Shown in pieces: positions 6,734 to 12,922 of a stretch of 14,268 nucleotides of DNA. Both the position numbers and the translations under genes were made by a program. The DNA lies in NCBI GenBank assembly GCA_035644495.1, contig DASQOM010000152.1:1-14268 (forward strand). Direction: 5' to 3'. Source of the stretch: JACQFK01 sp035644495 (lineage in GTDB: Bacteria > Planctomycetota > MHYJ01 > JACPRB01). The notes under the pieces were generated by a model. That model made no database searches. It saw only the letters and a list, made by a program, of their open reading frames with translations, and was not told the origin of the DNA. Numbering within the stretch: the stretch's first letter is position 1; the number at the start of each line of letters is the position of its first letter.

Positions 6734-7624
6734 CTACGCCTGGAACGCCCCCGCAAAGCCGCGCGCGAAGTCCTCGAGCGTCACCGCGCCGCGGTCTTTG
6801 ACCGGCGTCTCCGGTACGCAGACGCCCTCGTTGAAGCCGCGGTACATCTCGACCATCAGCTTCGCCGTCGCGGGCTTCATGCCCGAGCCGGCCATCGCCT
6901 TCTCGGCGTCCTCGTAGGGGAACGGGACGTATTTCAGGTCGGGCTTGCCGATCGCCTTGCCGAGGATCGCCGTCGCCTCGGTCAGCGTCAGCTCGCGCGG
7001 GCCGCCGAACTCGACGACGACGCGCCCCTTGAAGTCCGGCCTGTCGAGCCGCTCCGCCGCCTTGCGGCCGATGTCGGCCGTCGCGACCTCCGAGAACTTC
7101 ACGTCCGGCTTGATGGGCGATCCGTTGATGCCCATGGTCTTGATCGTCGGGATCGACCAGTAGTGGTTTTCCATGAAATAGGCGCAGCGGAGATGGAGCG
7201 CGTTCAGGCCCGCGATCTTCTCGAGGCGCTTCTCCTGCCGGTGCAGGCCCGAGATGGGGCCGTTCCCCGACGCGTGCTGAGCGCCGACGCTGCTGAGGTC
7301 GACCTGGTGCTTCACGCCGGCCTTCTCGAGCGCCTTCGCGATCGCCTCGCCCGAGCGGTCCTGCCACCCGGAAAAGTCGTCCGCGCCGTAGTTGGGGGGG
7401 ATCATCGTGAAGGCTGCTTCCGCACCCTTGAAGGCTTCCGTCAATGCGGCCGCGTCGTCGAACGCGGCGGACTTCGTCTTCGCGCCCTTCGATTCCAGGG
7501 CCGCGAGCTTGGCCTGGTCGCGCCCGACGGCGCGCACCTCGTGGCCCTTCTTCAGCAGCTCCTCCGTCAGCACCGTCCCGATGTGTCCCGTGGCTCCGAG
7601 CACCGCGATCACGCGCTTGGGCAT
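6734..7624 (-). CDS. NmrA-like NAD(P)-binding oxidoreductase (atypical SDR)
   Basis: A 296-residue Rossmann-fold protein of the NmrA/HSCARG or QOR2-like group of atypical short-chain dehydrogenases. The dinucleotide motif GATGHIG is at residues 10-16. R35 at the end of the second strand (AVGRDQ) favours NADP(H). The segment VDLSSVGAQHASG, followed by LHRQEKRLEK and LRCAYFMEN, is the family pattern near the substrate pocket; a classical YxxxK is absent. Some members are redox sensors and others reduce quinones, so the reaction is not assigned. The start at 7624 has a strong SD (AAGGAGG at 7635-7629, 4 nt away). The first 16 nt overlap the end of the DnaE-type polymerase gene, indicating co-transcription as the last gene of the operon. 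The intrinsic terminator lies just downstream. Confidence 0.85.
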   Translation of the reverse strand: MPKRVIAVLGATGHIGTVLTEELLKKGHEVRAVGRDQAKLAALESKGAKTKSAAFDDAAALTEAFKGAEAAFTMIPPNYGADDFSGWQDRSGEAIAKALEKAGVKHQVDLSSVGAQHASGNGPISGLHRQEKRLEKIAGLNALHLRCAYFMENHYWSIPTIKTMGINGSPIKPDVKFSEVATADIGRKAAERLDRPDFKGRVVVEFGGPRELTLTEATAILGKAIGKPDLKYVPFPYEDAEKAMAGSGMKPATAKLMVEMYRGFNEGVCVPETPVKDRGAVTLEDFARGFAGAFQA

Positions 7625-10269
7625 GGTTCCTCCTTCCCCGTAGGGGTGTTCAGGGGCAACGGACGAGGTTCGCGCGCGATTCCCTGAATCGGGCGCACCG
7701 ACTCCGCCGTCACCGCGGTCACATCATAACGCGACTCCACCTTGCCGACGACCTCGTACGGGCCGAGCGTCCCGATATAGGCCCGGCAGCGCCGGAACAC
7801 CTGAGGAAAGAGCACGACCTCGAAGAGCCCGTGCTCGTCCTCCATCGTCACGAACTCCATCGGCTCGGATCGGGCCGTCTCCGCGATGCGCGAGGTGGCC
7901 ATGATGCCCAGCAGCCGCACGCGCTTCCCGGCCGACGCCTCGAGCGCGCGGCTGTCGAAGTCCCGCGGCGGCGCCAGGTACGAAAGGATATGGCGGCGCG
8001 CGGAGAGGCCCAGGATCTCCAGCTCGCGCGAGAACTTCTCCTCCTCGCTGAAGTCGCGGATCGCCGGGACGCCGATCCCCTTCGCGCGGGCGTACATCAG
8101 CATCTGCGGCCGCGGCAGTCCTGTCCAGTCCAGCGCCCCGCAGTGAACGAGATTGCGCAGCGACGGCTTCGAGAGCTTCGTGCGCGCGAGGAAGTCTCCG
8201 AGCGACGCGAACGGCCGCGCCTCCAGGATCTGCGCGACCTCGCGCTGCTCGATCCCGAAGATGCGGTTGAAGCCGACGCGGATCGCGCCGGACTCCTCCT
8301 GGAACTCGAGGCCCGACGCCTGCGCGCAGGGCAGCCGGACCGGGATCCCCTCGCGCTTGGCCTGCTCGAGGTAGACCCGCGCGTCGTAGAGGCCCTGGTT
8401 GTTGTTGAGCGCCGCGACCCAGTGGGCGACGGGGTGGTGCGCGGCGAGCCAGACCGACGCCCAGGCGAGCACCGCATAGGACGCCGCGTGCGCGCGGCAG
8501 AACGAGAACTCCGTGAACTTCGCCATCTGGATCCAGAGGTCCTTCGCGACCGCGGGATCCGTCCCGTGCCGCACCGCGAGCTCCAGGAACTCGCGCGAGA
8601 CGGCGACGCGCTCCTCGTCGGTGCGCAGCTTCTGGACGCGGCGGCGGAAGCGGTCGGCGTCGGCGAGCGACAGCCCCGTCAGCGCCGACGCGACGAGCAT
8701 CGCGTCGTCCTCGTAGAGCATGATCTCGTGCGTGTCCGGCAGCAGGCCGCGCGCGGGCACCGGCTCGAGGCCGCGCTCGCGCCGCACGAAGGCCTCCTTC
8801 ATCCCGCACGAGGCCGCCCCGGGCCGGATCAGCGCGAGCGCCTTCATGAGCCCCCGCGCGTCCGCCGGCCGCATCATCCGGATCAGCGACCGCATCGCGG
8901 GCGACTCCAGCTGGTTGCAGCCGATCGTCCGCGCCTCGCGGAGGAGGCGGACCGACGGCTCGTCGACCGGCAGCCGCTCGACGTCGAGACGCGTCCCCGT
9001 CGTCCGCTCCACGATCTCCACCGTCCCGCGGATCGTCGACAGCGCGCGGTTCCCGAGCAGGTCGATCTTCACGAGGCCCGCCGCCTCGACCGTATCCTTG
9101 TCGTACTGCGTCACGATCACGCCCTTCTCCGCCCGCTCCAGGGGCGCGACGCCGTCGGGATGCAGCACGATCCCGCCGGGATGGACGGAGAAGTGGCGCG
9201 GGAGGCCGAGCAGGGCCGCGGCGGCGCGCTCGAGCTTCGGGCGGTCGGGGACGTCGACGCGCCCCCGCTGGAGCAGCGAGACCTGGTCGTCCGAGTAGCC
9301 GAAGGCCTTGGCCGCCTCGCGGAACGCCGAGCGGTGCTGGAACGTGATGTGCGTCGAGACCATGGCCACGTCGCCGAAGCGCTCGAAGACGTGGTTGATG
9401 ACGTCGTCGCGCACGCGCCAGGAGAAGTCGACGTCGCTATCGGGATAATCCGCGCGCCCCTCGTGGAGGAAGCGCTCGAAGGGGAGATCGTAGGCGATCG
9501 GGCAGACGTTGGTGATGCCGAGCAGGTAGGCGACGACGCTCGAGGCGCCCGAGCCGCGGCCCGCGACGGGGAGGCCGCGCTCGCGGGAATAGCGGACGAT
9601 GTCATGGACGACGATGAAGTAGTCCGCGTAGCCGAGCTTGCCGATGACGCCGAGCTCGCGTTCGATCCGCTCGACCGGCGCCCCGTCCGGATAGCGCCAC
9701 GGGATGCCGGAGGAGCATAAGGCGCGGAGCCGCTCCATCCCGCCCTGGTCCTTCGGGAAGACCTTGGGCGACGGCAGGAACTCCCAGTCGCAGGACTCGG
9801 CGAGGCGCTCGTCGTCAGGAGTGACCTCGACGTCGGCACGCAGGTACGCCTCGGGGCTGGCGACGTTCTCGACGTGGGCGACGAGCGTATTCCCGCGGAT
9901 CGCGGACAGCAGGCGGTGGACGCGCCATTCCTCCTTGCGCGCGAAGACGGCGTCGGTGACCCGATCGATCTTCTGGAGCCCGGCCGTGTCGACGTCGCCG
10001 CGGTTGAGCTTGCGCGCGGAGAGGAGGCGGCAGAGGTTGCCGTAGCCCTCGCGGTTCCGGGCGAGCCACACGGTCCTCCCCACCCGGGCGCCCAGGATCG
10101 GCCGGATCCCCGCCGAGCGGCAGGCGGTCCAGAACGGGACGGCGCCCGCGAGGTTGTCGTCGTCGGCCAGCGCGAGCCACTTCATCTTCAGGTCGACGGC
10201 GCGCGCGACGAGGGCTGCGGGGGTCGAGGGCCCGTTCAGGAAGCTGTAGCAGCTGCGGGCGACGATCAC
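7609..10269 (-). CDS. dnaE2: Compact error-prone DNA polymerase III alpha-type subunit (DnaE2/ImuC-like)
   Basis: An 886-residue C-family DNA polymerase, shorter than typical DnaE or DnaE2 proteins (about 1000 or more). Residues 1-~200 are a reduced PHP domain whose metal ligands look lost: the HxH position reads V3-A-R5, and the usual TDHD reads ADDD. The palm follows: GRGSGASS near 236, the catalytic pair D279/D281 in YPDSDVDF, and the third aspartate D403 in LVKIDLLGNR. Polymerase activity is therefore expected, and PHP proofreading is not. CNQLESPAMRSLIRMMRP, SVHPGGIV and FCRAHAASYAVLAW (about 589-602) match the DnaE2 style. Helix-hairpin-helix and OB-fold (about 784-860) domains complete it. 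The start is a GTG at 10269 overlapping the TGA of the DUF72 gene (GTGA) with GAGG 7 nt upstream. The role is inferred as translesion synthesis with the DinB encoded upstream. It could be a divergent replicative DnaE, but context and length argue against this. Confidence 0.85.
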   Translation of the reverse strand: MIVARSCYSFLNGPSTPAALVARAVDLKMKWLALADDDNLAGAVPFWTACRSAGIRPILGARVGRTVWLARNREGYGNLCRLLSARKLNRGDVDTAGLQKIDRVTDAVFARKEEWRVHRLLSAIRGNTLVAHVENVASPEAYLRADVEVTPDDERLAESCDWEFLPSPKVFPKDQGGMERLRALCSSGIPWRYPDGAPVERIERELGVIGKLGYADYFIVVHDIVRYSRERGLPVAGRGSGASSVVAYLLGITNVCPIAYDLPFERFLHEGRADYPDSDVDFSWRVRDDVINHVFERFGDVAMVSTHITFQHRSAFREAAKAFGYSDDQVSLLQRGRVDVPDRPKLERAAAALLGLPRHFSVHPGGIVLHPDGVAPLERAEKGVIVTQYDKDTVEAAGLVKIDLLGNRALSTIRGTVEIVERTTGTRLDVERLPVDEPSVRLLREARTIGCNQLESPAMRSLIRMMRPADARGLMKALALIRPGAASCGMKEAFVRRERGLEPVPARGLLPDTHEIMLYEDDAMLVASALTGLSLADADRFRRRVQKLRTDEERVAVSREFLELAVRHGTDPAVAKDLWIQMAKFTEFSFCRAHAASYAVLAWASVWLAAHHPVAHWVAALNNNQGLYDARVYLEQAKREGIPVRLPCAQASGLEFQEESGAIRVGFNRIFGIEQREVAQILEARPFASLGDFLARTKLSKPSLRNLVHCGALDWTGLPRPQMLMYARAKGIGVPAIRDFSEEEKFSRELEILGLSARRHILSYLAPPRDFDSRALEASAGKRVRLLGIMATSRIAETARSEPMEFVTMEDEHGLFEVVLFPQVFRRCRAYIGTLGPYEVVGKVESRYDVTAVTAESVRPIQGIAREPRPLPLNTPTGKEEPCPSA

Positions 10270-11096
10270 GGCAGCGCCTCGGGATACTTCGCGCGGAGCG
10301 TGTCGGGCGGCGGCGCGAGCTCCTTTCCGAGGGCGCGCATGAGCATGAAGGCGTTCGTCATCCCCTTCCCCTGGAAGTGGTTGTTGAGGATGAGGAAGAC
10401 CTTCTCGGCCTCGATCTCCTTCAAGGCCTCCTCCCACTCCTTCAGCTCCTCGCGGCTGTAGAGGTAGTCGTACTTCCGGTCGCGGTCGGCCTCCTTGCTG
10501 AACCAGGCCTTCGCGTTGCGGCCGTGGAGGCGGATATAGGCGACGGGGCCCGTCACGATCCGCGTGCCGGTGATCGACGTCGACGACTTCGGCTGGTCGA
10601 TGTTGCAGAAGTTCAGCTCGAGGCCGTGGAGGAAGTCGAGGTCCCGGAGCCAGGAGTTGTGCCGCAGCTCGACGACGAGGGGGGCCCAGCCGCGGAGGGC
10701 GTCGGCCGCGCGGCGGAGACGGTCGCGCGCGGTCGGGCCGTCCTGGAAGAACCAGGGGAACTGGAGCAGGAGCGCCTCGAGCTTTCCGGCGGCGAGCAGC
10801 GGGGCGATGCCCTCCTGGAAGACGCGGACGTCGGCCTCGGTGAAGGCCTCGCGGTCGTGGGTGAAGCGCTCCCAGACCTTGGCGGTGAAGACGAAGCGGT
10901 CGGGCGTGCGCCGGGCCCAGGACTCGGTCATCTTCGGCGTGGGCGGCCGGTAGAACGAGCTGTTGATCTCGATGCAGTCGACGAACTGCGCGAGGTACGC
11001 GAGCGGGTCGAAGCCCTTCGGCAGGGGATCGGGATAGACGATCCCCTCCCAGTCCTTGTAGGACCAGCCCGCCGAGCCGATCAGAATCTGCGTCAT
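10266..11096 (-). CDS. DUF72 (YecE-like) protein
   Basis: A 276-residue member of the DUF72/YecE family, TIM-barrel proteins of unestablished biochemical role. The signature is clear: IGSAGWSYKDWEG at residues 6-18, EINSSFYRPP near 45, FVFTAKVWERFTHD near 70, a VVELRHNSW strand near 145, AYIRLHGR near 195, and a C-terminal FLILNNHFQGK. Family resemblance to endonuclease IV-type TIM barrels has led to suggestions of a nucleic-acid role, which is unproven. The start at 11096 is the only ATG before the first conserved strand and has no SD. The gene follows dinB after 77 nt and its stop overlaps the GTG of the polymerase gene by 4 nt, so translation of the two is probably coupled. That position inside a polymerase operon is the main functional clue. 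Confidence 0.88.
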   Translation of the reverse strand: MTQILIGSAGWSYKDWEGIVYPDPLPKGFDPLAYLAQFVDCIEINSSFYRPPTPKMTESWARRTPDRFVFTAKVWERFTHDREAFTEADVRVFQEGIAPLLAAGKLEALLLQFPWFFQDGPTARDRLRRAADALRGWAPLVVELRHNSWLRDLDFLHGLELNFCNIDQPKSSTSITGTRIVTGPVAYIRLHGRNAKAWFSKEADRDRKYDYLYSREELKEWEEALKEIEAEKVFLILNNHFQGKGMTNAFMLMRALGKELAPPPDTLRAKYPEALP

Positions 11097-11173
11097 CGTC
11101 GAAGAGGCCACGGGCCACGGCGAGCGCACGCGGCCTGATCCCACGTCTCTAGGAACCCGGCCGTCCCCGTTTG

Positions 11174-12364
11174 TCATTTGGTCAACGACGGCGTCCGCAG
11201 GATATAGCCGTAGTTGTCGTGCGGCAGCTTGTTCAGGAGCTCGATCGCGCGGCCGGCGACGATCGCGCCGTGGCCGAACTTGTCGCGGATCGCGTCGACC
11301 GCATCGTGGAAGCGCGCGAGGCCCTCGTCGGTGAAGAGCTCCAGCTGGCCGTCGCCCGCCTCGAAGCTCGAGAAGCCCGAGCCGACGAAGCGGACGGTGA
11401 CGCGCCGCGTATAGAGCTTCCACAGCAGCTTGCGCGCCAGCGGCTGGATGTCCTCGTCGAAGGCCGTCGGCGGGAACGACACCGACGTCTCGTTCTCCTC
11501 GCCGTCGGAGTAGCGGATGCGGATGCGCATCGACCGCGTGCGGAGCCCGAGCTTGCGGATCGCGCGGATGGCGCGGTCGACGAGGTAGAACAGGACGCCC
11601 TCGAGCTCGCCGCGGTCGGCGGTGGGCCGCTCGAGCGAGGTCTCGCGGGAGATCTGCTTGGGGATCTCGCGCTCCTGGACGGGCCGCGAATCCTCGCCGC
11701 GGGCCCGCTCGTAGAGGGACGCGCCGACCTTGCCGAGCATCGCGATCAGCGTCGCGAGCGGGATCTCGCGGAACTCCGCGATCGTTCGGATGTTCATGTC
11801 GTGGAAGAGCGCCGCGGTCTTCGGCCCCATGCCCGCGATCTTCCCGATCGGCAGCGGCAGCAGGAAGGCTTCCTCCTCCCCCGCCGCGATCGCGCGCAGG
11901 CCGTCGGGCTTGACGGTCTTCGCCGCGAGCTTGGACAGCATGCGGTTCTTCGCGATGCCGACGGTGACGGGCAGGCCGACCTCGTCGCGGATCTCGCGGC
12001 GGATCCTGGCTCCCAGCTCGAGCAGATCGGGGTAGATATGCTCCATCCCGCTGAAGTCCGCGAAAGCCTCGTCGAGGAAGGTCTCGAGCTCGGGCGTATA
12101 GCGGCGGCAGATCTCCCAGATCGCCTCGGTGAAACAGCGGTAGACGTCGTGACGGCCGTCGAGCACGATGATCTCGGGGCAGACGCGCAGCGCCTGGTGC
12201 AACGGCATCGCTGTGGTCACACCGCGGGCTCTCGCCTCATAGCTCGGCGACGCGACGACGCCGTTGCCCACGGCGACCGGGCGCCGGCGCAGCCGGGGAT
12301 CCCGCAGCTGCTCGACGGAAGCAAAGAACGCATCGACGTCGATGTGCATCACGTGGGCAGGCAT
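11174..12364 (-). CDS. dinB: Y-family DNA polymerase IV (DinB-like)
   Basis: A 396-residue translesion polymerase. The palm begins HIDVDAFFASVEQ (D9 metal ligand, F14 at the steric-gate position), and the second acidic pair is D98-E99 in FLDEAFADFSG, so the catalytic triad is intact, unlike ImuB. PSYEARARGV (finger), a helix-hairpin-helix thumb (IGKIAGMGPKTAALF, near 185) and a little-finger domain follow. QLELF at 340-344 matches the QLxLF beta-clamp binding consensus and lies about 50 residues before the C-terminus. The start is taken as ATG 12364 with a weak GGTGG upstream. A GTG two codons earlier (12370) would overlap the DUF6504 stop by 4 nt and is a real alternative. DUF6504 upstream and DUF72/DnaE2 downstream suggest it replaces ImuB in a mutagenesis operon. 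Confidence 0.92.
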   Translation of the reverse strand: MPAHVMHIDVDAFFASVEQLRDPRLRRRPVAVGNGVVASPSYEARARGVTTAMPLHQALRVCPEIIVLDGRHDVYRCFTEAIWEICRRYTPELETFLDEAFADFSGMEHIYPDLLELGARIRREIRDEVGLPVTVGIAKNRMLSKLAAKTVKPDGLRAIAAGEEEAFLLPLPIGKIAGMGPKTAALFHDMNIRTIAEFREIPLATLIAMLGKVGASLYERARGEDSRPVQEREIPKQISRETSLERPTADRGELEGVLFYLVDRAIRAIRKLGLRTRSMRIRIRYSDGEENETSVSFPPTAFDEDIQPLARKLLWKLYTRRVTVRFVGSGFSSFEAGDGQLELFTDEGLARFHDAVDAIRDKFGHGAIVAGRAIELLNKLPHDNYGYILRTPSLTK

Positions 12365-12366
12365 GA

Positions 12367-12621
12367 TCACACCACCAGGATGCTTTCGAGGTACCAGACG
12401 GGATCGCCTTCGCGGTGGCAGAGAATGCAGACTTCGCCGGCGGAGGTGCTTACCGAGAAGAAGTACTTGATGGGCCGGGTCGCGCGGTCGACCCAGCGGG
12501 CGTTGAGGGAGACCACGCGCAGATCCCGCGTCCCCCAGCGGAACTCGAGCGGCTCGATGCGGCCGCCTTCGTAGCGGACGAGGACGCGCCCCAGCTTCTC
12601 GTGGACTTCGGTCTCGGCCAT
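12367..12621 (-). CDS. Small DUF6504-like protein associated with Y-family polymerase
   Basis: An 84-residue protein resembling DUF6504, a small beta-rich domain that I recall as occurring next to, or fused with, ImuB/Y-family polymerases. The visible pattern is a basic-aromatic strand (PLEFRWGTRDLRVVSL), a conserved W-V-D, a YFFSVST strand and a C-terminal WYLESILVV. Two cysteines (CILC) are present but do not form an obvious metal site. The start at 12621 has an AAGGA 3 nt upstream. The stop lies 2 nt before the dinB ATG, so the two are almost certainly co-translated. The function is unknown; a polymerase accessory or DNA-binding role is inference from context. The family name is from memory of pattern, not from a search. 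Confidence 0.65.
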   Translation of the reverse strand: MAETEVHEKLGRVLVRYEGGRIEPLEFRWGTRDLRVVSLNARWVDRATRPIKYFFSVSTSAGEVCILCHREGDPVWYLESILVV

Positions 12622-12633
12622 GGGTCCTTCATA

Positions 12634-12656
12634 AATGTTAGAGTAATGTTATATAC
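12634..12656 (-). promoter_or_regulatory. AT-rich promoter region with 11-bp-phased direct repeat upstream of the polymerase genes
   Basis: On the minus strand a -10-like TATATA/TATAAC (12655-12648) overlaps two copies of TAACATT (12651-12645 and 12640-12634). The copies start 11 bp apart, about one helical turn, 13 nt before the DUF6504 start codon. The stretch is strikingly AT-rich against GC-rich surroundings. Direct repeats on one face of the helix over a -10 fit a repressor site. No LexA-type dyad was seen here. No convincing -35 hexamer was found. Confidence 0.45.
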
Positions 12657-12678
12657 TCCGAAAAACGAGGAAAAGTAG

Positions 12679-12906
12679 CTAAATCCGTGGAAGAAGATGG
12701 GGCTTCAGATCCCGGCCGAAGTCGGACGCCTGGCCGACGAAGCACTTCGAGCAAAACCCGCTTCCCCAGAGCTCCACGCCCTCATGCGGGTCGAGCTGGT
12801 TTCCGCAGGCGCTGCAGGTCCGGAGATCTTGCTTCGAGGCACAGAGTTTAGGGATCGGAGGAGCTTCGGCGAGGATCCTCCGCCGGAACGGAACATTCCG
12901 GCCCAT
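12679..12906 (-). CDS. Small zinc-ribbon protein
   Basis: A 75-residue protein with a four-cysteine zinc-ribbon: C31-x2-C34 and C52-x2-C55 separated by 17 residues (CSACG ... FCSKCF), with one further cysteine at 22. The N-terminus is basic (FRRR) and the tail is short and polar. No wider family is recognised; such ribbons bind nucleic acid or other proteins. The only ATG is at 12906, just 16 nt from the divergently oriented ATG at 12923, with no SD, so either its promoter lies in the 5' end of the neighbouring gene or the true start differs. It ends 57 nt before the DUF6504 gene and may be the first gene of the same transcription unit, although an AT-rich promoter-like region lies between them. 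Confidence 0.6.
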   Translation of the reverse strand: MGRNVPFRRRILAEAPPIPKLCASKQDLRTCSACGNQLDPHEGVELWGSGFCSKCFVGQASDFGRDLKPHLLPRI

Positions 12907-12922
12907 AATGGGTTAAGTGGTT

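Noticed and set aside
7444..9720. Long plus-strand open frame opposite the DnaE-type polymerase
   Set aside because: Composition is Arg/Leu/Asp/His-rich without domains, while the opposite strand carries clear polymerase motifs with catalytic aspartates.
10270..11118. Upstream extension of the DnaE-type polymerase frame
   Set aside because: It overlaps the DUF72 gene in another frame and is Arg/Pro-rich; the GTG at 10269 with GAGG upstream and GTGA overlap is a better start.
11171..12574. Long plus-strand open frame opposite dinB
   Set aside because: Shadow of the DinB-like gene; no recognisable motif and biased composition.
12622..12680. LexA-type SOS box before the polymerase operon
   Set aside because: Neither a CTGT-N8-ACAG nor a GAAC-N4-GTTC type dyad is visible; only the TAACATT direct repeat is present.
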